This document shows positions 46,551 to 59,061 of a stretch of DNA of 64,000 bases, piece by piece (position 1 is the first letter of the stretch; the number at the start of each line of letters is the position of its first letter). The notes beneath the pieces were generated by a model. The model made no database searches. It saw only the letters and a program-made list of their open reading frames with translations, and was not told the origin of the DNA. The stretch spans positions 19,181,475-19,245,474 of the forward strand of contig JBANSL010000009.1 of NCBI GenBank assembly GCA_037127255.1. Reading direction: 5' to 3'. Origin of the DNA: Persicaria tinctoria (taxonomy: Eukaryota > Streptophyta > Magnoliopsida > Caryophyllales > Polygonaceae). Both the position numbers and the translations under genes were made by a program.

Positions 46551-46969
46551 GATAGCTCGAGAGCGAGAGCGATGATCAGAAAGACGGAGAATCGAAGCGA
46601 AATTGATATGTGCAACACCTGATCTGCCGTCAAGCGAAGTAAAATCAGATCCGCCATCAAGGAATCGAAATCGGAAGCGAAGCGAATTCGTATTTGGCCG
46701 TATAAAGAAGCTAAACTTGGTCCCTGAGGGCTGAGACTAAAAAGAAAGCGAATTCGTATTCGTATTTGACCGTAGATCTTAATTTCTATTTCTATGTTCT
46801 TTCTGTTTATATGGTGATTGAAATCAAATCTACTATTACGTATTTGAATGGGTAAATCTGTAGCTTTCAATGTAGTTGGAAAAATATTTCAAGATGTTTA
46901 TCTTTGAATTTCATAACTTGGAGGTTTAGCTCGTTTAGGTTTTGTGTTCCTTGTCCTAGGTTTTCCTTT

Positions 46970-49140
46970 GATTACAGTGTCATCCTATTTTTATTTTGGT
47001 TACGGTGTCTATAGCCTTTTTTTTGTTACAGTGTATACGACCCTGTTTTTATTTTGATTACAGTGTCTATGACTTTGTTTTTGTAGTGGTGACAATGTTT
47101 TTTTTGTTAGAGCGTGTCACAACTGATAACAGTGGTGACCGTGACCCCGTAAAAATATTTTAAAAAAACTTTTGAAACAAATATGTCATCAAAAAATTAT
47201 TTCCCTTGTCCTAGGTTTTCCCTTTGATTACAGTGTCTATGACTCTGCTTTTATTTTGGTTACAGTGTCTTTGACCTTTTTTTTCATAGTGGTGACAGTG
47301 TCTATAACCCTGTTTTTATTTTGGTTACAACGTTTATAGGGTTTCCTTTGATTACAGTGTCTATGACCTTTTTTTCATAGTGGTGACAGTGTCTATGACC
47401 CGGTTTTTAGAGTGGTGACAGTGTCTATTATCTTGTTTTCATAGTGGTGACAATGTTTTGATTACAGTGTCTATAGGGTTTGTGCTTCCCTTTTTCTAGG
47501 ATTTTTCTTTGATTACAATGTCTATGACCGTTTTTCATAGTGGTGACAGTGTCTATAAAAATGTTTTTATTTTGGTCACAATGTCTATAGGGTTTTCTAT
47601 TTGATTACAATGTCTATGACTTTGTTTTTATATTGGTGACAATGGTTATGACACTGTTTTTATTTTGATTACATTGTTTATGACCCTCTTACCCATTCAT
47701 GTATTAGAGGAGAAATGTCACCACATTTATTTTGGCTTCTCATTGGCCCATTTAGGGTTTGTTCTTCCTTTATGATATGATTTCCCTTTGATTACAGTGT
47801 CTATGACCTTATTTTTATAGTGATGAAAGTGTCTATGACTCTCTTACTCATTCATATATTGAAGGAGAACTGTACACCTAATGTCTTTTGGCTTCTCATT
47901 AGCCCTTTTAGGGTTTGTGCTTACCTTGTCATAGGGTTTTCCATTTGGTGACAACAATCATCTCTCACCGACGTACTGTACTTAACATTTTAGGGTTTAG
48001 GGCCTTGTCCCTAAACCCTAAACCATACTGTACATCACATGCTCTTTTGGCTTCTCATTAGCTCCTTTAGGGTTTATGCTTCCATTTTCCTAGGGTTTTC
48101 CTTTGATTACAGTGTCTATGAACCTTTTTTCATAGTAGCGACAATGTCTATAAAGCTGTTTTTATTTTTGTTACAGCGTCTATAAGGTTTTCCTTTTGAT
48201 TACAGTGTCTATGGCTTTATTTTTATAGTGGTGACAGTGGCTATGTCACTGTTTTTATTTTGATTACAGTGTCTATGACCCTCTTACCCATTTATGTATT
48301 AGATGAGAACTGTCATCACATTTATTTTGGATTCCCATTAGTCTCTATAGGGTTTGTTATTCCTTTATGATATGATTTCTCTTTGATTACAGTGTTTATG
48401 ACCATGTTTTTATAGTGGTGACAGTATCTATGACTTTAATTTTTTTATAGTAGTTACAATAGTAGTTACGTTTTAAATTTTTTTTTATTGCGGTGACACT
48501 ACTTTAAAAAAATCTAAAAAACTAGAAATTACAAATTAGAGAAGAACTTTCACCACATATATTTTGGCTTCTCATGCCCTTATAGGGTTTGTGCTTCCCT
48601 TTTCCTAGGGTTTTCCTTTGATTACAGTGTCTATGAACCTTTTTTCATAGTGGACACAATGTCTATAAAGCTGTTTCTATTTTTGTTACAACGTCTATAG
48701 GGTTTTCCTTTTGATTACAATGTCTATGACCCTGTTTTTATAGTGGTTACAATGTCTATGATCCTATTTTTATTTTGCTTACAGCGTTTATGACCCTTTT
48801 AACCATTCATATGTTATAGGAGAACTGTCACCACATGAATTTTGGTTTCTCATTAGCCCCTGTAAGGTTTATACTTCCCTCGACCTAGGGTTTTCCTTTG
48901 ATTACAGTGTCTATGATTCTATTTTTATTTTGCTTACAACATTTATGACCCTCTTACTCATTCATATATTAGAGAAGAATCGTCACCATATTTATTTTGG
49001 CTTCTCATTAGCCTCTATATGGGTTGTGCTTCCTTTATCATATGATTTCCCTTTGATTACAGTGTCTATGACCACGTTTTTATAGTGGTGACAATATCTA
49101 TGACTTTATTTTTATTATGGTGACAATAGTAGTTACATTT
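46970..49140. repeat. Degenerate tandem repeats, GATTACAGTGTCTATGACC family
   Basis: Words GATTACAGTGTCTATGAC, TTTTTATTTTGGTTACAG and ATAGTGGTGACAGTGTC alternate every 30-40 bp for about 2.1 kb. Over this runs a longer, irregular pattern in which CATTCATATATTAGAGGAGA, GTCACCACATTTATTTTGGC and TTTAGGGTTTGTGCTTCC recur about six times (near 47690, 47850, 48030, 48290, 48810 and 48960). All frames are closed. Confidence 0.85.
47989..48022. repeat. Inverted telomere-type repeats
   Basis: Two TTTAGGG units (47989-48002), six bases, then two CCCTAAA units (48009-48022): a perfect 14-bp stem made of the plant telomere word. Confidence 0.9.
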
Positions 49141-49264
49141 TTAATTTTTTAACGGAGATTACGCGAGTTAGAACAACTTCTAAAACTGTGGGATAATTTC
49201 TGAAATTTTAGAAACTAACACAGGGGCATATTTTATAAAAATAGAAATTCTGGGAGGTTTGGCG

Positions 49265-49860
49265 TAATTACTCTTCTTCTTCCCCATCTCGACAGCAACT
49301 CACGCAGCCTTAACAGTGATTTTCGACGATCTTCCGATGGCTCGTTCTCCTTACACAGAGTTCCGTTTGACGCGTATGACCTATCAAACTAACGAGTGCA
49401 ATCTCTACTTCAGCATCGTTGTGTTTATTTTGTCGAAGGATGATATGACGCACCGAGATGAGTGCTTGAACAGGGGCTGCTAAGCGGTTGTTTCACGAAG
49501 CTCCAAGGTGTCCGACAATGGCGGTTAGCGATTTTGTATAAATTTGAGAGAGGTTTTTGCACGAAAACCATCCTTGAGAGATGTAGAACGTAATTGAGCG
49601 GGTAGAAGGCTTGGATTTAGGGTCGAACGGAGAGGAGGTCAAGCGACGGCGGCGAATGCCGGAGGAGGAACATCGGCGATTGGTCAGAGCACTGGTTGGG
49701 GCCGAAGGAGTGGGAGTGGTGGAGCCTCGAGCGACGACCAAGGACCGACCGACATCCACCGGAGACGAAGATGGTTGCTCGATTGATTTTAGAGAAACTG
49801 CCGAGCGTGAAATTTGGGGGAAATGGGGGCAGGGGTAAAACTGGAAAATATGGACACTTA
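49265..49860. other. GC-rich gene-like segment right of the tandem repeats
   Basis: Frames on both strands (49493-49759 minus; 49611-49838 plus) have no domain I recognise. The sequence near 49830-49920 reversed (TTTTTTGCTAAGTGGACATT, later TTTTACCCCTG) is weakly similar to 46220-46260, so 46170-49935 may be one transposon holding the UMP synthase piece and the repeats. The similarity is too low to fix its ends. Confidence 0.3.
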
Positions 49861-49920
49861 CCTAATATTGTAACCCTTGTGTCCTATGACTTAAAATTTG
49901 GTCCCCAAATGTCCACTTAG

Positions 49921-51049
49921 CAAAAAACCCCTTTTATATATACACTAAAACTAATACATAACATCTTATGTGGTATCTTGTGATTGAATCTTAAGAAAAT
50001 ATTTCTCATCTAAATTCCTAGCATTAAAAAAAGATTCTATAAGAAATGTTAACTATACATAGATGAAATATAATACTTTTACAAAAATAAAACAAAATAT
50101 CTTTTTAAGAAAGAAATAGTAAAATTTATGATAACTATTTATAATTAATAAAGATATAATCAACATATATTATAAATAGGCGAAATCGGGTATATACTCA
50201 TGAGAACTTGATTAATTGGGAATATAATATATTAATATGGTACTTACATATTAATCTTACGTAAATTATAATTATGGTTTTATAAAATAAATTTTTAAGG
50301 ACTATAAGATATGATGAGAAATAAATTTATTTTTAAGTAATTGATCTTATTTTAATTTTTTTAGAGCACGCAGTTTTATACATTTGGCATAAATTTCTTT
50401 TTTAATTTGATTAAAATGGTGGGTTATTGATTTTGTTTATATAAATATGGGTGTTTTTGTGTAATTTTCATATTATGTTAGTGATTTTATTAATTTAAGA
50501 AACTCATTCATGGTAGAGAGCGCAACTAACAACAAAGTTTAGGATATTGAAATACCCCGACAATATTTTCCTTTTATAACGTGACTTTGTAAGGAATTAT
50601 GACGTTAGTAATGAAGTTTTAAGGTAAAATTTTACGAAGTTTTATCACGTTTGACACTTAGTGAGATCTAGGGAAGATCCCCTAGCATGTCAATGGTTAA
50701 GTAAAGAAGCTATAAAAATTTATTGGATGCTTAAGACATGCTTAAAAATAAGTTGGTAAAATATTCCAAAGTGGTAGAGTGAAAAATTGTTGAAATATAC
50801 TGTATATATTTAAGGAGGACAAAATATATAAACTTATTTAAGGCGGGACGATTTTCGTAACTATGATGTAAAGTGGGTCACAAATGAAAATTACAGGTAA
50901 TGATGAGGAGATGATAAGCATGGAGGGGAGGTGGACTATGCAAATGACGATTGTCCACATTTTTGCATCCACCAAAAGGAATTTGATTGGTTGCCCACCA
51001 ATATATATAGGAGAGCTTTCGTTTGCACATTTGCTCATCTACTACTATA
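49921..51049. other. AT-rich intergenic DNA
   Basis: No gene seen. A segment near 50470-50540 is the reverse complement of the repeat at 42045-42090 (GTTAGTTGCGCTCTCTACC, TTTCTTAAATTAA). Confidence 0.5.
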
Positions 51050-51051
51050 TA

Positions 51052-51288
51052 CTACCTCCGTTCGGAAAAACTTGACACTTTACTATTCATGCACGCTTTT
51101 TTAGGAGATAAAAACTATATAAAATATCTAGTTTTTTTAATAATTTTTTTAACAACTTCGTAGTTATTATTAATAAGTACAAACTTGTTAAAAAAATTTT
51201 ATAAAAAAATAAATATTTTATATAGTTTTTATCGTTCTAAAAAAGCGTGCATGAATAGTAAACGACAAGTTTTGCCGAACGGAGGGAG
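51052..51288. mobile_element. Stowaway (Tc1/mariner-type) MITE
   Basis: Ends CTACCTCCGTTCGG and, reversed, CTCCCTCCGTTCGG, with TA on each side (51050-51051 and 51289-51290). The two arms pair over most of the 237 bp (GCATGCACGCTTTTTTAG region, ATAAAAACTATATAAAATAT). Typical non-coding MITE. Confidence 0.92.
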
Positions 51289-51290
51289 TA

Positions 51291-53040
51291 TCATTCACAT
51301 GTAAGGTGCAAGCTTTCAATCAAAGCCGGCTCTCAAGGGCTATTATAGCCTATCACCGATTCCGATTCATATCCGATATGGTACCGACATTTTGGTGAAG
51401 TCAATCGGTACCCTACGTCTTCAGGAGGGATTAAATCTCTTGATCAATCCTAATATTTTTATATTTACAAACTTCGGGTTTATAATCAAGGCAAGTGACT
51501 TTGTCTCATTTGCTCTTCTTAAAAGACTCAATGTGTTTCTTTTAATCTGTGTCAGTTGTTAATTATCAACTATATCTATCCGTTGAAAATAAATTGCAAA
51601 GTCCATTTATTTCTTGCAATTTCTGTTCATTTTTTCTCTGTTCAAGCTAGTGAGTTTTAATATACTATATTATTGAAATCTCTATTCGTTCATTCTCTAT
51701 TCAACTTTCCAGGTGTGGACTTTGATTGATTTTTAGACCTAATCCTTATTATTATGTAAGCTGAACATATGTATAAATTAGTGCCTTGGTGGCTAACGAG
51801 ATAAATTTATATAGTGGGAAAGTACACGAGTTCATCTAATGAATCCTTATAATGTGACACATGTGTGTGAATGTACGTGATCATAACAGGCCAAGACTCG
51901 TTACGTCTTGCTCTATAAGCTTTTCATGAAAAGTTCATTTTGAATATTATCAAAATGATACATTTTACCCAAAAAAGGCATGACGTTGCTAATATTATGT
52001 CAAGTACAACGTGATTTAAAAAAAAAGATATGAGTGAGTGATAAATAAATATTTCATAAAATAAGCATTTTTGCCTTGTAGTGAAGATTAAGTAATCATT
52101 GATATTACTCAAAGCATGATACATGTTAACTAAATCTTCCTTTTCTTATCCAATTCCTAAGAATTATCCGAGTCATGCGTGTCAAGTAAAATATTGTGGA
52201 ATCAATGGGCAAACTAATGGAAAGTTGTGCATTGTAAAAACTCTATATAATTTACTACTTTGTAAATTATATATCTCATTAAACTCCATATTACGAACGC
52301 TGGGTTTTAAGTTGTTATCATTTATTCCGTTCTGTCATTTGCTAGCTCTTCACCGAACTAACCGACCGTATTGTGAAATGGTTGGCTGGTGTGCCTCGTC
52401 TACATATGATGTACATCAGTCAAATTTTTTGCAGGTTATGTAAGAAGGCCTTGAAGAGTTGACATTGCACAAGTAAAGATTTTAAACGTTTTTTTTTATA
52501 AAGTCTTTCAAATTTCTATACTTTATGTATAAGATTTCACTTTATCTTGCAAGATTACGGGAAATATATGTAAAAGCTTTGCTCCATGTGTAATGTAAAA
52601 ACCGTACCTTATGTCTTCTAATATAATATATTATTTATCGCTTTGTTTATGGGAACATAGTTGCATGTCCTTATAAGCCTAAGGTAATTATGAAGACATT
52701 CAAGTCTGAATAATTACTGGCGCTGCAACATTCCTTTTGGATTATAAAAGGGGTACTACCGATATTTCACAAAATCTTACAAGATCGCGGGATATTAAAG
52801 ACAATTATTTAGTGCAATTAACTCCCCCAAAAAATAAAGGACACAAAATAAAATTTCGCTTACGAGTTACGGAGTACGATACTAAAATTCCCATGTGGGC
52901 CATCTCGTACTTACGCAATCAACTTGCTTTCCAACATGCATATACCATTTCAACTCAAGCTATTGTTTTATTCTACCGAACTGTTACAAATTCATGAACT
53001 GCTAAAGGGGTCTCACAGGGAGACAAGCCTGCAACACAAG
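51291..53040. other. Intergenic DNA, no recognised gene
   Basis: AT-rich with short frames only. Around 52740-52845 a segment reversed (GTTAATTGCACTAAATA) resembles the repeat beginning at 41966. Its frame at 52737-52997 is therefore most likely repeat sequence and not a gene. Confidence 0.45.
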
Positions 53041-53044
53041 CTAC

Positions 53045-53509
53045 CCGAAATAAGAGTAACACCAACAACCAACCTGTCACACTGACAACAAACGCACAGA
53101 GATCCGAGAGGTGGAAAAAGCCACCGTTGGGGCACTATAAACTTAATTTCGACGATTCTTACTTTCCATTAGAGAATGACTCTTTTGGATTCGTTATCTG
53201 CGACCACAATGGAACGGTGGTGTCCTTTGGTTTTGGTATTTGCAGCAATACTTCTATTGTCTTCTCCGAGGCAATGAGACTGCACATGGGTGTGGTTAAG
53301 ACACTAAACTTGGGTCTCGATAATCTCCTTATCGAAGGCGATTATTTAGTCATTATAAAGGCTCTTCTGGAGATTGATCTTGCCCTTGGAACATTGAGAT
53401 GTTGATGATTGATACTTCTACCTTTCTTCGCTCATTTTCTAAGGTTGCTATTCGTTATATTTTCAAGGATTTGAATGTTGTGGCTGACAGAATTGCCCGT
53501 GACTCATAG
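53045..53509 (+). pseudogene. LINE RNase H-like domain, 5'-truncated and frameshifted
   Basis: Reads WKKPPLGHYKLNFDDSYFPL, then GFVICDHNGTVVSFGFG, ICSNTSIVFSEAMRLHMGVV and NLLIEGDYLVIIKALL. After a one-base shift near 53396 it continues EMLMIDTSTFLRSFSKVAIR, then NVVADRIARDS and a stop at 53509. This is the RVT_3-type RNase H domain found at the C-terminus of plant LINE polyproteins (KLNFD, SEAxAL, EGDxxxV, NxVADxLAR). A tail of AAAAACAAACAAACAAAAAC follows at about 53580-53600. It is a dead 3' fragment of a LINE about 230 bp from the PTPA start. Confidence 0.8.
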
Positions 53510-53736
53510 CTTCCCTACGGACGATAGCTTCGCTTCTGATCCAAAACTATGTGTTCTCGTCCGCTCGGACGCATGCTTCAAAAACAAACAAACAAAAACA
53601 CTAAAATTCCCCCAAAATATCAAAGGCCGCCGCCTCGAATTCTAAATCGGGTACTTGGCTAAGGCTTGGCCCCAACCACCGACCTTTCTCCGTTAGAGTA
53701 TTAGACGATCTCTTGCTCTCCCCACCACCGCCCCAA

Positions 53737-54833
53737 ATGGAGCCGGGAAACCAGAAACCAGAAACCACTGCCCCTCCCTGGTCCTCCTCCGAGTTCTCCC
53801 CTCCGCCTCCCTCCTTCCAGCCCATCCGCTACCCCATCGCCGACGCACTGCCGGGAACCGCCTCCCACAATCAGCAGTCCATCATCCTCGCCCCCGTCCC
53901 CCAGGCTGAACCGGTCCTCACCGTCTCCCCTCCCTTCCACTTCCAAACCCCTTCCAAGCGCATCTCCTCTCCCTCCGACGCCCTCCGCTTCGTCAACTCC
54001 GCCTCCGGCCTTAACTTCCTCGGCTTCGTCGTCGCCCTTTCCGATTCCGTCCGCAGCCGCAAGATCTCCGACCCCTGTCACGTCTCCCCTACCGTTCAAT
54101 CCATCATCCTCGTCCTCGAGAAGATCCTCCGTTGGATCGACGAGATTCCGCCCGCTGCTCAATCCTCTCGCTACGGTAATCCCTCTTTTAGGGTTTGGCA
54201 TGGTAGGATGACCGACAGTTCTGTTGATTTGATGCTCGAAATTCTCCCCAAAGACGACGCTGAACTCCAATCCGCTACCATTGAGATCACACCTTATTTC
54301 ACTGATAGTTTTGGGAATTCGAGCCGGATTGATTACGGTACCGGACATGAGACCAATTTTGCTGCCTGGCTGTATTGCTTGGCCAGATTAAGGTTGATTA
54401 GGGAAGAGGATTTTCAGGCTGTGGTGACTAGGGTTTTCGTAAAGTATCTCGAGCTAATGAGGAAGCTGCAACTGACTTATTGTCTCGAGCCTGCTGGTTC
54501 TCATGGCGTTTGGGGACTGGATGATTACCATTTCCTACCATTCGTCTTTGGATCGTCGCAGTTGATAGATCACAAGTATATGAAGCCGAAGTCGATTCAC
54601 AACGACGACATACTTGAGAACTTTGCTGACGAGTATATGTATATCTCGTGCGTTGTGTTCGTAAAGAAGGTGAAGAAGGGTTCGTTCGCTGAGCATTCGC
54701 CTCTGCTAGATGATATCAGTGGTGTTCCTAATTGGAGTAAGGTTAACAGTGGGATGCGTAAGATGTATAGAGCTGAGGTTCTCGAGAAGGTTCCGATTAT
54801 GCAGCATTTCTTGTTTGGTTCTCTCATCAAGTG
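53737..54833 (+). CDS. PTPA: PP2A phosphatase activator (PTPA), large first coding exon
   Basis: From the ATG at 53737 (MEPGNQKPET) the frame encodes about 366 residues: a Pro-rich N-terminus of about 85 residues, then the PTPA fold. Family blocks are present: WIDEIPP, YFTDSFGNSSRIDYGTGHET, LEPAGSHGVWGLDDYHFLPF and VPIMQHFLFGSLIKW. PTPA binds the PP2A catalytic subunit, acts as a peptidyl-prolyl isomerase-like factor, and helps load the active-site metals. After IKW the sequence turns non-family (YTSFPFM...). A GT at 54834 splits the Trp codon, so I end the exon there; the tiny last exon was not placed. If unspliced, the frame would run to 54999. The frame is opened by no upstream ATG, and the exon has no stops or frameshifts, so the gene is probably functional. 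Confidence 0.9.
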
Positions 54834-57800
54834 GTACACTTCCTTCCCTTTCATGCCATTTTTAACACAAAAAAAAATCATTTCGAAGTTGTCTCATCTG
54901 CATAGTGTTGCTGTTTGTAACTGCCTATCAAGTCAAAATTTGTGCGTGTGCATCTTTGGGGATACTACACTCTGCCTTTACTTGTTTGTTGGCTGTTAAT
55001 GTTGTTGGCTTTATTTGTTGTTCTTACCTATATGGTGACCTTATGCTGCATTTTGCTTGAGCTGTAGTGTTTCACGGCAGTTTATCTCCATATTAGAAGT
55101 GTGCATTAATCTGCAAGATGTCTGTGGCTAGGTACTTTTCCTTGATGATTAGTATAATCTCACATTTACTAAACACATTTTTCTGGCTCATACAAGGATA
55201 TGTCCATTAGGTTTTATTATAAGTTTTCAGACAACTTTGACTAGTGAATTGTCAGTAGTGTTATGACACCTTTGTGGCCCAAGTTGAGAGATCATACCTG
55301 TTACATGAATAATTTCAGGCGTTGTTCTGTAGACTGTAGTACATTGATCGGGCTTGTGACTTGCACATTGAGTCTTATTAGATATTTGTATCCTCCTGAG
55401 AAGGTTAGAGAAATTATTTGTAATGATTTTTTACTCAATATAACATGGTCCTACTAATGATGCGTAGTAATGGATGCTAACATTCCTCTAATATATATCT
55501 AAAAAGGGATCTTCTTTCTGTATTTCTTGCCCAAAATTATTGTATGACAATTTTCATATATACCGGCTATCCTGAATAGGTCCATGCACTCATGTAATTG
55601 TGATATCCTTAAATGAAGGAGTGCGATTCCTTGTTATTTTTGGTAAAGCAAGATGTGAGAGTTGTAGAAGCAGCTACTCCGTTCATTCTATCTTTGCTAT
55701 TCAGTTTCCATTTTGGAGGTTATAGAAGTATATTTTAATATATTGCTTTACTCATGGGATGATAGAGCGTCAGGATTCACTCAACGCACAAAAGACTCAC
55801 AAATTTTATGGAACCCAAACAGCTGATGAATCTATGCTGAAACTTGCAAAGGCACCTTTCCCTATGATATTTTCTGGATGTCCAATCGTAGGGTTGATCA
55901 CTTTTTCTTTTTATACTTTTACACTCCTTCCTAGGGTAAGCCATGTGTAACCTAAACCCTTCCTGCCTCACAGCTTAACCGAATTGTCTCCTCTAATTTT
56001 TCAAGTCTCTTGAATATTAGTAGAAGCTAAATATATGAACTTGCAAGTGGGTCTGTGTTAAGAAACTGAAATAAACTTCAAAATGATATTCTTCTCCAGC
56101 ATTCACCAGCTTGGCAGCATTTACTGGCATCTGTTAAAATTTTCATTTACGTGAAAAGTCTTCATTTGTTCACTGCAGCTACTTTACTTATTCTTAATTC
56201 ATTTTTTGACTTGAAAAGCAGATGAGGTGCATTTTTATTGCCTTCGTGATCATATTGCATATTGATATTTCTTTCATCATATTTGATTGTTGGTACATAC
56301 ATGATACATCCCCTTATCTTCACGGTGTTTATGTACTAGCCAATCCCAGTGCTTATGTTGGCCTTGCAATTTAATTCTCTCATTTTCTTAGCAGCGATTG
56401 GCTGATAGATTTGTCTCGTGCAACTTAGCTGAACAGCGAAGAGAAGTTAGTTTACATTTTCATCATATTTCACTAATGCTCACTGGTTCTTTTGTCCTCC
56501 AGGGAATAACTATATACCAGACATTTTCATGTTTGTGACGATGTGGTACCTAACTTGCCTTGAGTTACAGTCTTTACAGAGCTATTGTTATATTGAACAT
56601 GCAAATGGAGACTCGTAAGTAGAATTTGACATCTCTCTTTCTGCCCTTGTATCGTTAGTATAGATTTTGCTCAACGTGTATTTGATGCCTTTTTGAACTT
56701 TGGAAGCTCCATCGAGTGCAATTTTCATTCGCATATTGGATACTTCTTTCCCAATTATTGACACTGTTAAATTAGATCCGATGCCCCAGCCTTTCTTCTC
56801 TATCGCTATGCATTTATCAACTTCCATAGTTCCATTATGTGGCTGGGATTTGGTCATATTGTGTTCAGGCTCTTCAGCTATAAGATTAAAAAAACACTTG
56901 AACCTGAACTCTAGGCAAGAAAATTAGAATTGTGATCTAGTTTAGCTGAACCTGAAGAGACCCCAGTGGTCAAATGATAATGTTTCATGGAAGTAGGGTG
57001 TCTCCAAAGCGTCCACACGCAATCTAGGCTATATGAATATCGAGTTGCTTGAGTAAAGCAAGGTAGGGTTAGGTTTTGGATTGATTTGTGGGCCTTGTGG
57101 GTTGTGGCTGCGCAACATTTCAGATCTCAATCATCTCCTGCAGTTGTGTCTATTTCATCATATTTGATTTGGGGCTGCACAACATTTTCAGATCTCAATC
57201 ATCCCCTTATCTAGCCGGGTCAATCTAAATTCGGAAACCCGGTTTCAAGTCAGTCCGGGTCTATTTCGGGTCAGTTGATTTTTGTGTTTTTTCAATCAAA
57301 ATTCACAATTTAACGATTTTATAGCAACTCCAAAATGTTACCATTTAAGGCGGAGGGTGTAATTCGCAAGAAATGAATTTTACAGTGTAATTTTTGGCGG
57401 AAGGTCATTTAAAAATTGAACATTAAATCTCAAACCTATTTTTAGGGTTTTTTTTTTAAAAATTTTGTTTTCATCAATTTTTTTTTGAGTGAGGTTAGGG
57501 ACAAGATCTCGAAATGACTATTAACAAGATTATCTTTGTATAATTTCACAACTAGTCTTTACATCACTTTTCGACCTCTTCCATCTCCCTCCTATCTTTT
57601 TCGCCGCTTCCTCTTCTTCTTCCTCATCACACTCGTCCATCTGTTGTCCAGGCGACCCCGCCTTCATTCTTTCGTCTAGAGGATCTGTCGACAAATCGCT
57701 CAACTTCATCGGTGGCGACTAGACCTGTCAAACAGGTCATTCCGGTCGGGTTCGGGTCGGGTCACTCCGGGTCTCGGGTAAAACGGGTCCCGGGTAAAAC

Positions 57801-57960
57801 GGGTTTCGGGTTTTTCGGGTTGACTAGAACCCGGGTTTGATCGGGTTTCGGGCGAGTTCGGGTCGATTTCGGGTTTGTCAATTTTTTCTTTTTTAAATTA
57901 AAAAAATCATAATTTGATAATTTTGCGATAAATTTTAATTAAATATAAAAAAATTTAACA
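54834..57960. other. PTPA intron/3' region and intergenic DNA
   Basis: Ordinary T-rich, intron-like sequence up to roughly 56600, expected to contain the last PTPA exon and 3' UTR. CGGGT-rich stretches at 57205-57290 and 57735-57880, the second beginning with the palindrome GACCTGTCAAACAGGTC, look like ends of a hAT-type repeat, but no target duplication was found. Confidence 0.4.
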
Positions 57961-58080
57961 GGAAATAGCACTAAATACCACTTTTTGAGAAAAGTTTGCA
58001 AAAATGCCACCATTTTGGAAAAATTTGCAAGAATACCATTTTTTCCAAAAATTTGCATAAATGTACAGGGTTTCATTCCC
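57961..58080. repeat. Possible left terminal repeat of the DUF1985/Ulp1 element
   Basis: Three loose copies of AAAAxTTTGCAAxAATxCCA occur in tandem. This is the kind of sequence seen at ends of plant MULEs that carry Ulp1-like genes. The partner end would lie beyond 64000, so it cannot be confirmed here. Confidence 0.4.
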
Positions 58081-58832
58081 CCCAAACCGGCTATTGGATG
58101 TAATTAATGGCAAAAAAAAATTGAAAAAGAAAATAGAGGCATCATTACCTACCTAGTAGGGGAGAGGCAAGGCGGGAATGAGTAAAGGCAATCCCATCAC
58201 CATCTATCTTCTCCTTCCAAACCGATACAATAGCAAAGAGAGAGAGGCAGTTGCAGAGACGGCAGAAGATAGAGAGAGAGAGGGCGGTTGCGGTTTCTTC
58301 TTGCATACACAAAAGGAGAGAGAGCGGGCAAGTCCATCGTCGGCGGAAAGGACACAACAGGCACGACCCGACGACATACATAACAGGTACACCGTTTTAC
58401 TCTTCTCCCTTTGGTGGTAGGGTGCGCGGGTGTGGGTCGGGGAAGCAGTGGGTGAAGGGGTTAGGGCAATGGTGGCCTGAATGGTGGGTCGGGGTGGTGG
58501 TTTTCTTGTTTGGATAATGGTGGGTGGTGGTGGCATGGGTGGTTTTCGGGTATGGAAAGGGGAAATCGGTGGTTAGGGTTTCCAATTGGGTGACAGTGGT
58601 TTTCGGAATGGGTTAGGGCAACGGTCGGGGAATTATGGATAGGGGAAATTGGTGGTTTGAGGTTCGAATTGGGTGACAGGGGTTTGACATTGGGTGACAG
58701 GGGTTTCCAATTTGGAGAGAAGGGTTTGTAAATGTATTGTGGTAGGCAGAATACGAGAATTGGTGAGCTTTGAAAATTGGGATATGTGGATGTCCTAGGT
58801 GTCCTATTGAAGGAGGTTTGAGGTATTGGTTA

Positions 58833-58988
58833 TAATAGGCTTCCGATTCATAATGGGTGACATGGGTTTCACACTGAGTGACAAGGGTAGAGTGACATGA
58901 GTTAGTCTTATAATAGGCTTCCGATTCATAATGGGTGACATGGGTTTCACACTGAGTGACAAGGGTAGAGTGACATGGGTTAGTCTGT
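58833..58988. repeat. 78-bp tandem duplication with GTGACA words
   Basis: Two nearly identical units (58833-58910 and 58911-58988) each contain GGGTGACATGGG, GAGTGACAAGGG and GAGTGACATG. They lie in the leader of the first DUF1985/Ulp1 gene. Confidence 0.9.
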
Positions 58989-59061
58989 TAGGTGATAGAG
59001 GGAGACGAATATAAATGGCAGAAGCTGATTTTGTTCGTGTGATGGAAATTGCAGGAGAAAA

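Noticed and set aside
46970..49140. CRISPR-like direct repeats
   Set aside because: Repeats are degenerate, without unique spacers of constant size, and this is a plant genome.
52737..52997. Plus-strand 86-codon frame
   Set aside because: The DNA belongs to a repeat family also found near 41966 and 50500.
53701..54348. Minus-strand 215-codon frame
   Set aside because: It is antisense to the PTPA exon and has Gly/Glu-rich low-complexity content; a shadow of the real gene.
57720..57880. Complete hAT element from CGGGT-rich sequence
   Set aside because: Only one end-like palindrome was seen and no 8-bp duplication could be found.
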